Origin: Rhodanobacter sp. AS-Z3
Lineage (GTDB): Bacteria > Pseudomonadota > Gammaproteobacteria > Xanthomonadales > Rhodanobacteraceae
Assembly (NCBI RefSeq): GCF_029224025.1
Contig: NZ_CP119392.1
Span: 1,635,001 to 1,699,000, forward strand
Direction: 5' to 3'
Length of the DNA stretch: 64,000 bases
Shown: in pieces, positions 38,291-48,060 of the stretch
How positions within the stretch are numbered: position 1 is the first letter of the stretch
Layout of the letters: each line of letters opens with the position of its first letter
Program-made: the position numbers and the translations under genes
The notes under the pieces: generated by a model
What the model saw: only the letters and a program-made list of their open reading frames with translations
Database searches by the model: none
Told to the model about the DNA's origin: nothing

Positions 38291-38668
38291 ATGCCCAACC
38301 CGCCCGTCATCGACAACGCGAAACTTGACCGCATCGTGGCCGAGGCCCGGCGTGCTGCCGAGCAGCGTGAACTGGGTTACCGCGAGCGGGCGCTGAAGAT
38401 GTACCCGTGGATCTGTGGCCGCTGCGCGCGCGAGTTCACCCGCACGAACCTCACTGAACTGACCGTGCATCACCGCAACCACGATCACGACTTCAACCCG
38501 GCCGATGGCAGCAACTGGGAGCTGCTGTGTGTGTATTGCCACGATAACGAGCATTCGCGGCATATCGACCATGTGCGCGGTGGCGTGATGGCGGTGGAGG
38601 AAGCGCCGCCGGCTACCGGCAATCCGTTCGCGGATCTGAAGGCACTGATGGAGCGGGGCAAGAAGTAG
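38291..38668 (+). CDS. yajD: HNH nuclease family protein YajD
   Basis: 125 residues. The HNH core is clear: C42xxC45, the HHRNHDHDFNPADGSN segment at 60-75 and C80xxC83H, a zinc-supported beta-beta-alpha nuclease fold. The biological target is unknown. It is convergent with the hypothetical gene ending at 38675 (6 bp between stops) and divergent from accA. Confidence 0.88.
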   Translation: MPNPPVIDNAKLDRIVAEARRAAEQRELGYRERALKMYPWICGRCAREFTRTNLTELTVHHRNHDHDFNPADGSNWELLCVYCHDNEHSRHIDHVRGGVMAVEEAPPATGNPFADLKALMERGKK

Positions 38669-38674
38669 TCCGCG

Positions 38675-39343
38675 TCATTGCCGCTGATAGGTGCCGTTGA
38701 AGCGCACATTCATGCCGCCGCATTGTTGATTGTCGCTGACCACCAGAAACTTGCCGGCCAGAATCGCCGTTACGCGGCAGTCTTCTTCCACGAACCGCAC
38801 CTGACGACCCTGCGGCCGTGCCGTGCCACCCATGGAGCCCAGATTGGGGCCGCCCGGGAACTGCTCCAGCGGTGGGTCGGCCATCGGGTAGTACGCCTCG
38901 CCATCGGCGTGCAGCGACGACCCACGACGTGAGAGGGTGATGACGTTGTCATCCAGCGTCCAGCGCCCCTCCCAGTCGCTCAGTGACGGCGTGTCGGATC
39001 GTGGCAGCAATCGATCCTTGCGCAGCCAGCCGGCATGACCATCATGGCTATCGGGGAAGAATGCGCAGACATACTCACCGACCGGCTTGGTGGTCAGTAC
39101 CGTGTCGCCGGGAACGAGATACGCCTTTTCCCGGCATGCTGACTGATCACTGGGGCAGCCTATGCCCTTCCTGATGAAGAACAGAGGTCCTTCACCTTGC
39201 ACCGTCGCCACGGCGATGGCCGTCTCTGGAGTTGCGTTGCCATCACAGGAAAACGGGGCTTCGGGGTTCTGGCTTTGTGCGTGCGTCGTGCCGCCGGCCA
39301 CGCTGAGGAAGCCCAGAAGCAGGAGTTGGGGGACGGGTCGGAT
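38675..39343 (-). CDS. hypothetical exported protein lacking a normal start codon
   Basis: About 222 residues. A signal peptide (QLLLLGFLSVAGG...AQ) is followed by a Cys-containing domain with an SH3-like GWLRKDRL stretch and a C-terminal part with WEGRWTLDDNVITL. A good AAGGAG is at 39355-39350, but six bases later the codon is ATC (39343), not ATG, and no ATG, GTG or TTG lies between it and the signal peptide. The only in-frame ATG upstream is inside dnaE. Either start-codon loss, a sequencing error, or ATC initiation. Function unknown. Confidence 0.6.
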   Translation of the reverse strand: MRPVPQLLLLGFLSVAGGTTHAQSQNPEAPFSCDGNATPETAIAVATVQGEGPLFFIRKGIGCPSDQSACREKAYLVPGDTVLTTKPVGEYVCAFFPDSHDGHAGWLRKDRLLPRSDTPSLSDWEGRWTLDDNVITLSRRGSSLHADGEAYYPMADPPLEQFPGGPNLGSMGGTARPQGRQVRFVEEDCRVTAILAGKFLVVSDNQQCGGMNVRFNGTYQRQ

Positions 39344-39422
39344 GACGCTCTCCTTGTCGTTGGAATGTGCCGAAGGAATCGCTGTGTTCCATCTTGGTGA
39401 CCCGCCTTGGCTCGGGTGGCGT

Positions 39423-42400
39423 TCAATCTTGTTGCTTGACGATACGCAGTCGAGCGGCTTGCACGCCGGGGAGTGCACGCACCGCACGCAGCAGGTCGGG
39501 TACGGCTTCCACGCGCCACGCCTCGCCCAGTTCCAGGTCGGCCTGGGCGCTGCGGTTGCGGTAGCCGTGGAGGGTCACGCTGGCGCGACCGCCACGATAG
39601 CCGGCCAGGGTCTTCTGCAATTGCGCGATGAAATCGGGGCCGATGCCGTTCAATTTCAACTGCAGCAATCGCGCGTGCTTGCGGCAGGCATCGGCCAGTG
39701 ACAAGGCGCTGCGTGCGCGCAACTGGAAGCCGCCGCCGGAGAAGTCGTCGATGCGCAGGCCGCCTTCGACAATCAGCATCTGGTCGCGGGTGAGCAAGGG
39801 CGCAATCTGCTGGTATAGCTCCCCGAAGAAACTGACCTCGATGATGCCGCTGCCGTCTTCCAGGCGCACGAAGGCATCGCTGTCGCCGCGCTTGCGCACC
39901 GCGGTGACCATGCCGGCGACGGTCCACGGTGTATCGGGGCCACGGCGGAAGCGGTTGTTGTCGCCATCGTCATTCTTGCGCGGCTTGGGCGGTTGGTAGC
40001 GATCGACGATTTCACCCAGCGGGCAGGTCGACAGCTGCGCCAGTTCTTCCTTCCACGGATCGGTCGGATGACCTGATAGATAGTGACCGAGGGTGTCGCG
40101 CTCGCCCTGCAGCTTTTGTTCCAGTGGCCATTCGGCCACCGTCGGCAGATCGATCTTCACGACCGGCGTGGTGCTACCCATGGCCGCACCGAACATGTCG
40201 TTCTGGCCGGACTGGCGATCGCGCAGATGTTGTTCGGCGGCCTTGATCGCATCGGGCAGTTGCAGCATCAGGCTGGCGCGATTGGCGGCCAGTGCATCCA
40301 GCGCACCGGCCATGATCAGCGCTTCCAGTACGCGTCGGTTGAGCTTGGTCGGATCAACGCGGCGGCAGAAGTCGGCCAGGTCGGTGTACTTGCCGTTGGC
40401 GCGTTCGGCCACGATGGCTTCGCAGGCGCCTTGCCCGACACCCTTGATCGCGCCCAGACCGTACTGGATCACCTTCGGCTCGATGGCGACGAACATGTAG
40501 TCGGACGCATTGACGTCTGGCGGCTGCACGGCGATGCCAATGGCGCGCGCTTCGTTGAGGAAGGTCACGGCCTTGTCGGTGTTGTCCATATCCGCGGAAA
40601 TGGTCGCGGCCATGAATTCGGCAGGGTAGTGCGCCTTCAGCCAGGCGGTCTGGTAGGAGACCAGCGCATACGCGGCCGCGTGCGACTTGTTGAAGCCGTA
40701 GCCGGCGAATTTTTCCATCAGGTCGAAGATGGAATCGGCTTTCTCGCCGGTCAGCCCGTCCTTCGCCGCACCTTCGCGGAACTTGGCGCGCTCCTTCGCC
40801 ATTTCCTCCAGCTTCTTCTTGCCCATCGCGCGGCGCAGCAGGTCGGCGCCGCCGAGCGAGTAACCGCCAACGATCTGCGCCATCTGCATGACCTGCTCCT
40901 GGTAGACCATGATGCCGTAGGTCTCTTTCAGGATCGGCTCGACGCGCGGGTCGGGATATTCCACTTCCTCGCGACCGTGCTTGCGCGCCACGAAGCTGGG
41001 AATCAGGTCCATCGGGCCGGGTCGGTACAGCGCCACCAGCGCGATGATGTCCTCGAAGCGGTCGGGCTTGGCGTCCTTGAGCATGCGCTGCATGCCGGAG
41101 GATTCGAGCTGGAACACGGCGATGGTCTGCGCCTTTTTCAACAGCTCGTAAGGCTTGGGGTCGTCCAGCGGCAGCTTGGAAATATCCAGCGGCTCTTCGC
41201 CGGTCTTGGCGCGACGCCGATTGATCGCCTTCACCGCCCAGTCGATGATGGTCAGCGTGCGCAGGCCGAGAAAGTCGAACTTCACCAGGCCGACCGCTTC
41301 GACGTCGTCCTTGTCGTACTGGGTCACCACGCCGCCACCGCCGGCTTCGCAATACAGCGGTGCGAAGTCAGTCAGCGGCGTCGGCGCGATCACCACGCCA
41401 CCGGCGTGTTTGCCGGCATTGCGGGTGAGGTTTTCCAGGCTCAGCGCCAGATCGATCAGCGCGTGCGCGTCCTCGTCCTGCTCGTAGGTTTCGCAGAATT
41501 CCTTGACGACGCGGTCAGGCTCTTTCTTCGATTTCTCGGAACGGCCCAGCGCATCGGACAGGGTGAGATCCAAGGGGCGCGGCGGCACCATCTTGGCCAG
41601 CCGGTCGACCTGACCGTAAGACATGCTGAGCACGCGACCGGAGTCGCGCAGCACGGCCTTGGCCGCCATCGAGCCGTAGGTGATGATCTGGCTGACGCGG
41701 TCGCGACCGTATTTGCGCGCGACGTAATCGATCACCTCGTCGCGGCGATCCATGCAGAAGTCGATGTCGAAGTCAGGCATCGACACGCGTTCGGGATTCA
41801 GGAATCGCTCGAACAGCAGGTTGAACTGCAGCGGGTCGAGATCGGTGATCTTCAGTGCCCAGGCGACCAGCGAGCCGGCACCGGAACCGCGGCCCGGGCC
41901 GACTGGAATGCCGTTCTGTTTGCCCCAGTTGATGAAGTCCGCCACGATCAGGAAGTAGCCGGGGAAGCCCATCTCGATGATGACGTCGAGCTCGCGCTCC
42001 AGCCGGGCGTCGTAGTCTTCGCGGCTGTGGTCAGCAGCCAGGGGAGCAAGCGCCAGGCGCTCTTCCAGGCCCTGGCGCGACAGCTCGCGGATGTGGCTGT
42101 TGAGGTCGTGACCTTCGGGCACCGGGAAGTCGGGCAGGTAATACGTGCCGAACTGCAGCTCAAGCGTGCAGCGCCTGGCCAGCTCGACGGTGTTTTCAAG
42201 CGCTTCGGGCAAGTCGGCGAACAACGCCGCCATTTCGTCCGGAGTCTTCAGATACTGCTGGTCGCTGTATTCGCGTGGTCGCTTGGGATCAGCCAGCACG
42301 CGGCCCTGGTTGATGCATACGCGTGCCTCGTGTGAACTGAAGTCATCCTGCTTGAGGAAGCGCACGTCGTTGCTGGCCAGCACGGGCAACTGAAGTTCGC

Positions 42401-42962
42401 TGGCCATGGCCAGCGCGGCGCTGTTCCAGTGTTCTTCACCGTCGCGCCCGCAGCGGGTCAGTTCCAGATACAGCCGCTCCGGGAACCGCCGCGCCAGTGG
42501 ACGCAGTTTGGCCAGTGCAGCATCGTGGCCCTGGCCGATCGCCAGTCGCGCGACTTCACTGTCGCGACCGAGCAGCGCGATCAGGCCGTCGGTGGCGGCG
42601 GCGGTGAGCCACGCGGAGTCGATCAGCGCACGACCACCGTGCTGACCTTCCTGCCATGCACGGGAAACCAGCCGCGACAGGTTGAGATAACCGTCGCGGT
42701 TCTGGCACAGCAGGGTCAGTCGCCATGGGCGCGGGTCATCCGATGACGAGACCCACAGGTCGCAACCACCGATCGGTTTGATGCCGGCCGCGCTGCATGC
42801 CTTGTAGAACTTCACCAGCGCGAACATGTTGCTGTCGTCGGTCAACGCCACCGCGGGAATGCCATCGCGCACGCACGCGGCGACCAGCGCCTTGATGCGG
42901 ATGGTCGAATCGACCAGCGAATATTCGCTGTGCAGGTGCAGGTGGGTGTAGCTGACGGTCAT
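39423..42962 (-). CDS. dnaE: DNA polymerase III alpha subunit
   Basis: 1179 residues, the replicative polymerase catalytic subunit. The N-terminal PHP domain opens THLHLHSEYSLVDS. The polymerase palm carries DFDIDFCMDRRDEVIDY, the aspartates that bind Mg. Downstream are the helix-hairpin-helix and OB-fold regions (FVRLEDGSGIIEVSFF). A TlpA-like gene sits just upstream on the same strand rather than rnhB. Confidence 0.98.
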   Translation of the reverse strand: MTVSYTHLHLHSEYSLVDSTIRIKALVAACVRDGIPAVALTDDSNMFALVKFYKACSAAGIKPIGGCDLWVSSSDDPRPWRLTLLCQNRDGYLNLSRLVSRAWQEGQHGGRALIDSAWLTAAATDGLIALLGRDSEVARLAIGQGHDAALAKLRPLARRFPERLYLELTRCGRDGEEHWNSAALAMASELQLPVLASNDVRFLKQDDFSSHEARVCINQGRVLADPKRPREYSDQQYLKTPDEMAALFADLPEALENTVELARRCTLELQFGTYYLPDFPVPEGHDLNSHIRELSRQGLEERLALAPLAADHSREDYDARLERELDVIIEMGFPGYFLIVADFINWGKQNGIPVGPGRGSGAGSLVAWALKITDLDPLQFNLLFERFLNPERVSMPDFDIDFCMDRRDEVIDYVARKYGRDRVSQIITYGSMAAKAVLRDSGRVLSMSYGQVDRLAKMVPPRPLDLTLSDALGRSEKSKKEPDRVVKEFCETYEQDEDAHALIDLALSLENLTRNAGKHAGGVVIAPTPLTDFAPLYCEAGGGGVVTQYDKDDVEAVGLVKFDFLGLRTLTIIDWAVKAINRRRAKTGEEPLDISKLPLDDPKPYELLKKAQTIAVFQLESSGMQRMLKDAKPDRFEDIIALVALYRPGPMDLIPSFVARKHGREEVEYPDPRVEPILKETYGIMVYQEQVMQMAQIVGGYSLGGADLLRRAMGKKKLEEMAKERAKFREGAAKDGLTGEKADSIFDLMEKFAGYGFNKSHAAAYALVSYQTAWLKAHYPAEFMAATISADMDNTDKAVTFLNEARAIGIAVQPPDVNASDYMFVAIEPKVIQYGLGAIKGVGQGACEAIVAERANGKYTDLADFCRRVDPTKLNRRVLEALIMAGALDALAANRASLMLQLPDAIKAAEQHLRDRQSGQNDMFGAAMGSTTPVVKIDLPTVAEWPLEQKLQGERDTLGHYLSGHPTDPWKEELAQLSTCPLGEIVDRYQPPKPRKNDDGDNNRFRRGPDTPWTVAGMVTAVRKRGDSDAFVRLEDGSGIIEVSFFGELYQQIAPLLTRDQMLIVEGGLRIDDFSGGGFQLRARSALSLADACRKHARLLQLKLNGIGPDFIAQLQKTLAGYRGGRASVTLHGYRNRSAQADLELGEAWRVEAVPDLLRAVRALPGVQAARLRIVKQQD

Positions 42963-43072
42963 GCAGATTTACGCGCTGAATCCATGCAGGCTACCTGTCG
43001 CTGCGTGCAGCGGCAAGATTGACTTGTGCGCCGTTTGCGCGAAGCGCGCCAGAGCTGCTTATGGAGCTGAAC

Positions 43073-43621
43073 TCATGGCCTTGTGACGGCTGCGGTGGCT
43101 GCCGGCTGTTCCAGCATCAGGGCATTGATTTCGCCAAGCAGGCTATCGAGCATGTCCTCGCCGTAACCGACATGGATATGGGCAATCGTGCCGTCACGAT
43201 GCAACATCACCATCACCGGAATGCCGCTTACGCCGTACGGTTTGCCGATCGCACCATCGCGATCCCAGGTGACCAGCAGTTCCGGCAGGCTGCTGCGCAG
43301 CACGCGCGACGTACGCACGAACGTCTCGCGGTCCTCGCGATAGTTGACCGCAACGACTTGCAACGGCAGTCCGCGCTGGGTAGCCACGGCCTGCAACTTC
43401 GCCAGTACCGGAATTTCTTCCATGCAGTAGCCACACCAGGTGGCCCAGAAACTGATTACCACCACCTTGCCGTGCAACGACGAGACGGTTACATCCTGCC
43501 CGTGTTGGGTGCTGCCCAGCGTGTCCGGCGGGGTATCACCAGGCTGCAGTTTCGGTCTTGCGCTGGCGACTGCGTTGAAGCAGAACAACAGGCCAAGCAA
43601 TGTGATCGCGATTCGGCACAT
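43073..43621 (-). CDS. TlpA-like periplasmic thiol-disulfide protein
   Basis: 182 residues with an N-terminal signal peptide (residues 4-20) and a thioredoxin fold with the active site WCGYC (C63, C66) and the cis-proline GIPVMVML. It probably reduces periplasmic disulfides, for example in cytochrome c maturation or protein repair; the partner is unknown. It is inserted between rnhB and dnaE, which are usually adjacent in related clusters. Confidence 0.85.
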   Translation of the reverse strand: MCRIAITLLGLLFCFNAVASARPKLQPGDTPPDTLGSTQHGQDVTVSSLHGKVVVISFWATWCGYCMEEIPVLAKLQAVATQRGLPLQVVAVNYREDRETFVRTSRVLRSSLPELLVTWDRDGAIGKPYGVSGIPVMVMLHRDGTIAHIHVGYGEDMLDSLLGEINALMLEQPAATAAVTRP

Positions 43622-43701
43622 GTCATGCGTTCCGCAGAGGAAGTGGCCAGCGTAGCAACAGGGATGCAGGTGAGGAAGGCGGCACGCGGCGTCTTGCTGC
43701 C

Positions 43702-43744
43702 GCGGGCTACGCCATCGCCGCGAGTTGGCGATAGCGTAGCCCGC
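43702..43744. repeat. long palindrome downstream of rnhB
   Basis: GCGGGCTACGC (43702-43712) pairs with GCGTAGCCCGC (43734-43744), and ATCGCC pairs with GGCGAT inside, with one mismatch and a 7-base loop: 17 of 18 positions paired. No U-run on either strand, so it resembles a REP-type element more than an intrinsic terminator. Confidence 0.75.
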
Positions 43745-43747
43745 CGC

Positions 43748-44389
43748 TCAGAACAGTCGCGCCTGATCAAGCAGTAGGCGTACCGGGGCAAAGCTGCGGC
43801 GGTGCTGGGGGCAGGGCCCCAACTGTTGCAGCGCTGCCAGATGCGCCGGTGTCGGATAACCCTTGTGTACGGCAAAGCCATAGCCGGGGTGCAGTGCATC
43901 CATCGCCACCATCAGCCGATCACGGCTGACTTTGGCAAGGATCGATGCGGCGCTTATCGACGGCTCCAGCGCGTCGCCACCGACGATGGCGCGACCGGCG
44001 CAGGGCAGGTCCTTCGGCAGCTTGTTGCCGTCAATCAGTGCTTCGTGTGCGGCAGGTGTGAGGCCGACAACCGCCCGGCTCATGCCGGTCATGGTGGCCT
44101 GGAAGATGTTCAGCCGATCAATTTCGTCCGGTTCGATCAGGATCACGCACCAGGCCAGCGCGCGCTCGATGATCTGCGGGTAGAGCGCTTCGCGTTTCGC
44201 TGCGCTGAGTTTTTTCGAATCGTTCAGTCCGCTGATTGGACGCGTCGAATCGAGGATCACGGCGGCGACAGCCAGCGGGCCGGCCAGCGGGCCGCGTCCC
44301 GCTTCGTCGACACCGGCGATGAGCACGCCCGCGCTGCTCAAAGGCGGGGCGGCAGCGGGATGCTCAAGCACCGTCTTGCGCTTGATCAA
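43748..44389 (-). CDS. rnhB: ribonuclease HII
   Basis: 213 residues. It removes RNA and single ribonucleotides from DNA hybrids. Catalytic acidic residues are in [13 protein letters not shown] (D28, E29), with NDSKKLS and the conserved [18 protein letters not shown]. The start overlaps the end of lpxB by 26 bp, as in the conserved lpxB-rnhB pair. Confidence 0.95.
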   Translation of the reverse strand: MIKRKTVLEHPAAAPPLSSAGVLIAGVDEAGRGPLAGPLAVAAVILDSTRPISGLNDSKKLSAAKREALYPQIIERALAWCVILIEPDEIDRLNIFQATMTGMSRAVVGLTPAAHEALIDGNKLPKDLPCAGRAIVGGDALEPSISAASILAKVSRDRLMVAMDALHPGYGFAVHKGYPTPAHLAALQQLGPCPQHRRSFAPVRLLLDQARLF

Positions 44390-45587
44390 TCAACTCGGCA
44401 ATCGCCGCCGCGGCACGATCACCGGCGTGGTCGTGAAAACCACCTTGCAGCACGTGATGCAGGTGCTCGAACGCAGCGACAATGGTGCCGCGTCGCTCGC
44501 TGTTCTGAAACAGCGCCAGCGTGGCGGCCGCGAGCTTGTCGGCGGTGCAGTTTTCCTGCATCAGTTCCGGTACCAGCATGCCGCCGCCGATGTCGATGCC
44601 GCTGGCACGCGCCAAAATGTTCGGCAACGAGTAGACGTCGGTCTTCAGCATTTTCAGGGCGCGCGCAATCCGGTAACTCATGGGCGCCACGCGATAGCCG
44701 ACCACCATCGGACGCTTGGCCAGCATTGCCTCGAGTGTGGCGGTACCCGAGGCCAGCAACACCACGTCGGCAGCGAGCATGGCCTCATGTGCCTGACCGT
44801 CCATCAGCACCGGTTTGCTGCCTTGCTGCGGCAGGCTGGCCAGCAAGGCAGCGAGTCGGTCGCGCACTTGCGGGTTGGCAGCCGGAATGATCACCTGCAG
44901 CCCGGGTATCGCCGCTGCCACGCGGACGGCGGCATCAATGAAGGGTTGGCCCAGTCGGCCCACTTCAGACAGCCGGCTGCCCGGCAGCACGGCGAGCACG
45001 GGTGCTTGCTGCGACAACTGCAGCGTGTCGCGCGCGCCGACGCGGTCGGAGACCAGCGCGAAGCGATCGGCCAGCGGGTGGCCGACGAAGCGCGCGTCGA
45101 TGCCGTGCTTCGCATAGATCGCCGGTTCCATCGGGAACAGACAGAGCACACGCTGCGCGCTGCGGCCGATTTTTTCGGCGCGTTTCTCGCGCCACGCCCA
45201 GACCGAGGGACTGACGTAGTGCACGGTCAGCAGACCCGCCTGTTTCAGCCGTTGTTCCACGCCGAGGTTGAAATCCGGCGCGTCAATACCGACCACCACA
45301 TCGGGCTTTGCCTTGAGCAGTCGCGCAACCAGCGTCTTGCGCAGGCGCAGCAGTCGCGGCAAATGGCGAACGACTTCACTGAAGCCGAACAGCGACAGCT
45401 CGCCAATGTCGTACCAGGACTCAAACCCCTCGCGCTGCATGCGCGCACCGCCGATACCGACGAAGCGTGCTTGCGGGTAGCGCTTGCGCAAGGCGACGAT
45501 CAGGTCCGCGCCCAACTGGTCGCCGGATTCTTCGCCGGCAAGCATGGCGATCAAGGGAGTGTGCTTGGAGACGTCGATGTCTTGCAT
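44364..45587 (-). CDS. lpxB: lipid-A-disaccharide synthase
   Basis: 407 residues from ATG 45587 (AGGAG 6 bases upstream). LpxB, a GT19 enzyme at the inner membrane, joins UDP-2,3-diacylglucosamine and lipid X. Motifs: [40 protein letters not shown] and [10 protein letters not shown]. Here it is separated from lpxA by 77 bp rather than overlapping. Confidence 0.96.
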   Translation of the reverse strand: MQDIDVSKHTPLIAMLAGEESGDQLGADLIVALRKRYPQARFVGIGGARMQREGFESWYDIGELSLFGFSEVVRHLPRLLRLRKTLVARLLKAKPDVVVGIDAPDFNLGVEQRLKQAGLLTVHYVSPSVWAWREKRAEKIGRSAQRVLCLFPMEPAIYAKHGIDARFVGHPLADRFALVSDRVGARDTLQLSQQAPVLAVLPGSRLSEVGRLGQPFIDAAVRVAAAIPGLQVIIPAANPQVRDRLAALLASLPQQGSKPVLMDGQAHEAMLAADVVLLASGTATLEAMLAKRPMVVGYRVAPMSYRIARALKMLKTDVYSLPNILARASGIDIGGGMLVPELMQENCTADKLAAATLALFQNSERRGTIVAAFEHLHHVLQGGFHDHAGDRAAAAIAELIDQAQDGA

Positions 45588-45664
45588 TTCGTCTCCTGGG
45601 TGAAGCGGACGCCGTGGCGTGTGTGGGTTCTTCCGACCAGCATGCAACGCTGGTCAGTCACATG

Positions 45665-46438
45665 TCAGCGCGCCAGCGACCGCTCGCTCTGGTCGACGAA
45701 CTCCAGCATGGCGCGTACATCGTCGCTTTCGCGGGCCTGTTCGACCAGCTTTTCGCGTGCCTCGGGCAGCGACAGACCGGCCATGTACAGGGTGCGGTAG
45801 GCACGTTTGATCGCGGCGATGCGTGGCGCATCGAAGCCGCGACGCTTGAGGCCTTCACTGTTGATGCCGCGTGGACGACCGTGCTGCTCGTTGGCCATCA
45901 TCACGAACGGCGGTACGTCATGACCGACCAGACAGCCCATGCCGATGAACGCGTGGGCGCCGACCTTGCAGAACTGGTGCACGCCGGAGTAGCCGGAAAG
46001 GATGGTCCAGTCGCCGATGCTGACGTGTCCGGCCAGCGCCGAGTAGTTGGAGAACACCACGTTGTTGCCGATCTGGCAGTCGTGGGCGATATGCACATAG
46101 GCCAGCACCCAGTTGTCGTTGCCAAGCCGGGTGAGTGCACCACCGTCACCGGTGCCGCGATTGATGGTGGTGAATTCGCGAATCAGGTTGCGGTCGCCAA
46201 TCACCAGTTCGGTGCGTTCGCCCTGCCACTTCTTGTCCTGCGGATCGCCACCCAGCGAAGCGAACTGGTTGATCCGGTTGTCGCGGCCGATTCGGGTCGG
46301 TCCTTCAATCACCACATGCGGACCGATCACGGTGCCGTCGCCGATCTCCACGTCGGCACCGATCACGCTGTACGCGCCGATGCTGACGTTGGCGCCGATG
46401 ATGGCTGACGGGTCAATCACCGCGGTGGGATGAATCAT
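45665..46438 (-). CDS. lpxA: UDP-N-acetylglucosamine acyltransferase
   Basis: 257 residues from ATG 46438, overlapping fabZ by 4 bp. LpxA starts lipid A synthesis by O-acylating UDP-GlcNAc. The left-handed beta-helix hexapeptide repeats fill residues 1-180, the catalytic His lies in AYVHIAHDC, and [12 protein letters not shown] is typical. The long ORF start at 46459 has no family support. Confidence 0.96.
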   Translation of the reverse strand: MIHPTAVIDPSAIIGANVSIGAYSVIGADVEIGDGTVIGPHVVIEGPTRIGRDNRINQFASLGGDPQDKKWQGERTELVIGDRNLIREFTTINRGTGDGGALTRLGNDNWVLAYVHIAHDCQIGNNVVFSNYSALAGHVSIGDWTILSGYSGVHQFCKVGAHAFIGMGCLVGHDVPPFVMMANEQHGRPRGINSEGLKRRGFDAPRIAAIKRAYRTLYMAGLSLPEAREKLVEQARESDDVRAMLEFVDQSERSLAR

Positions 46439-46908
46439 TTGCCCGACCTCGCTGCGCACATCAGTTCGCAGCTGGCCACTTCCTTGCCGTCGACCAGCGA
46501 GCGTGCGGTAAAGATGCCCATGCTGCGCATCAACCTTTTCAGACTGACTTCCATGCGCACCTGATCACCCGGAACCACCGGCGCACTGAAGCGTGCGTTG
46601 TCGACCTTGACCAGATAGAACAGCGCACTGACCTGGTCGCCTTTCATGTGGCGGCTGATCTGGGTGAGCAGGCCGGCCGCCTGCGCCATCGCCTCGATGA
46701 GCAATACGCCGGGCATCACCGGGTGACCGGGGAAGTGCCCCTGGAAGAACGGTTCGTTGATGGTCACGTTCTTGATCGCCACCACGCTGACGTCGGGTAC
46801 GATCTCGACCACCCGGTCCACCAGCAGGAAAGGGTAACGATGCGGAAGCAAGGCCTGGATCTGCTCCACATCGATCGGCAGGGTCAAGAGGTCGCTGTTG
46901 TCAGTCAT
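46435..46908 (-). CDS. fabZ: 3-hydroxyacyl-ACP dehydratase FabZ
   Basis: 157 residues from ATG 46908, within the end of lpxD (8-bp overlap). FabZ dehydrates beta-hydroxyacyl-ACP in fatty acid elongation and competes with LpxA/LpxD for the same acyl-ACP pool. The hot-dog fold signature [14 protein letters not shown], catalytic H58 in [11 protein letters not shown] and E72 in LLIEAMAQ are seen. Confidence 0.96.
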   Translation of the reverse strand: MTDNSDLLTLPIDVEQIQALLPHRYPFLLVDRVVEIVPDVSVVAIKNVTINEPFFQGHFPGHPVMPGVLLIEAMAQAAGLLTQISRHMKGDQVSALFYLVKVDNARFSAPVVPGDQVRMEVSLKRLMRSMGIFTARSLVDGKEVASCELMCAARSGK

Positions 46909-47944
46909 TGTTGTTGTCCTTCTCCAGCGTCGACAGGCGACGCGCGTACTCGTCCAGATGTTTGAAGCGTGCAGCATTCTTCCGCCACTGGCGGTTGTCC
47001 TGCAGCGGCACGCCCGATGAATATTCGCCGGCCTCGCGGATGGAATGCGTCACCAGGCTCTTGGCGGTAATGGTAACCCCGTCGGCGAGTTCCAGATGAC
47101 CGAGCACGCCGGCGTTGCCGCCGATCATGCAGTAGCGGCCGATCTTCGCGCTGCCGGCAACCGCGGCGCAACCGGCCATGGCGGTGTGCGCGCCGATGTG
47201 GACGTTGTGGGCGATCTGGATTTGATTGTCCAGTCGCACGTCTTCTTCCAGCACGGTGTCGTCCAGTGCGCCGCGGTCGATCGTGGTGTTGGCACCGATC
47301 TCGCAGTCGTCACCGATGCGCACGCCGCCCAGTTGCGGCAGCTTGATCCAGCCACCGTGGTCGGACACGCTGCGATCGAAAGCGAGGCCGAAGCCGTCCG
47401 AGCCGATCACTGCGCCGGGATGCACCAGTACGCGCTGGCCAAGCGTCACTCGGGTGACCAGGGTGACCCGGGCCACCAGACGGCAGTCGGCACCGATCGT
47501 GCAGTCTTCGCCGATGATGCAGTGCGGGCCCAGCACCACGTTGTCGCCGATCACGGCGCGCTCGGCGATGACGCAGCCGGGACCGATGCTGGCGCTGGAG
47601 CTGATCTGCGCACTGTTGGCCACTACCGCAGCAGGATGAATGCCTGCAGGGGCGACGGGCACCCGCTCGAACAGCGTAGCCAGCTTTGCGTACGCCACGT
47701 AGGGATCGCTAGCGATCAATGCAGCGGTGGGACACTGCGCCAGATCGGCTTCGCGCAGGACGACCACGCCGGCGCGGGTCGCCGCCAGCTGGACGGTGTA
47801 TTTGCTGTTCGAGAGAAAGCTGAGCTGGCTCGGTCCGGCCGCTGCCAGGGTGCCGACGCCGTCGATCACCCGGGTGCCGTCACCGTTGGCGACCAAACCC
47901 AGGTGCTGTGCCAGTTCGGCCACCGTGTAATGGATTGTGCTCAT
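46901..47944 (-). CDS. lpxD: UDP-3-O-acylglucosamine N-acyltransferase
   Basis: 347 residues from ATG 47944 (GGAG just upstream). LpxD performs the third step of lipid A synthesis. N-terminal uridine-binding domain, then hexapeptide beta-helix, catalytic His in NQIQIAHNVHIG. In E. coli skp precedes it; here a terminator and bamA do, with no skp gene. Confidence 0.96.
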   Translation of the reverse strand: MSTIHYTVAELAQHLGLVANGDGTRVIDGVGTLAAAGPSQLSFLSNSKYTVQLAATRAGVVVLREADLAQCPTAALIASDPYVAYAKLATLFERVPVAPAGIHPAAVVANSAQISSSASIGPGCVIAERAVIGDNVVLGPHCIIGEDCTIGADCRLVARVTLVTRVTLGQRVLVHPGAVIGSDGFGLAFDRSVSDHGGWIKLPQLGGVRIGDDCEIGANTTIDRGALDDTVLEEDVRLDNQIQIAHNVHIGAHTAMAGCAAVAGSAKIGRYCMIGGNAGVLGHLELADGVTITAKSLVTHSIREAGEYSSGVPLQDNRQWRKNAARFKHLDEYARRLSTLEKDNNND

Positions 47945-48009
47945 GCTTGCTCCGGAACTGCCGGCCATTGTAAAGGGTGGCGGCATGGCGTGCAGTCGAC
48001 CCTTCCGGC

Positions 48010-48038
48010 AAAAGAAAGCGCGGCCAGGCCGCGCTTTC
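48010..48038 (-). terminator. intrinsic terminator downstream of bamA
   Basis: On the minus strand GAAAGCGCGGC and GCCGCGCTTTC form an 11-bp stem with a 3-base loop, followed by TTTT. It would at least partly separate bamA from lpxD-lpxB. Confidence 0.75.
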
Positions 48039-48060
48039 CTGATTCAACGGATGGACGTGT

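Noticed and set aside
40083..42335. Very long open frame antisense to dnaE
   Set aside because: High GC produces long antisense frames over strongly coding genes; composition and the intact dnaE on the other strand show it is a shadow. The same applies to antisense frames over bamA, yhdP and glnD.
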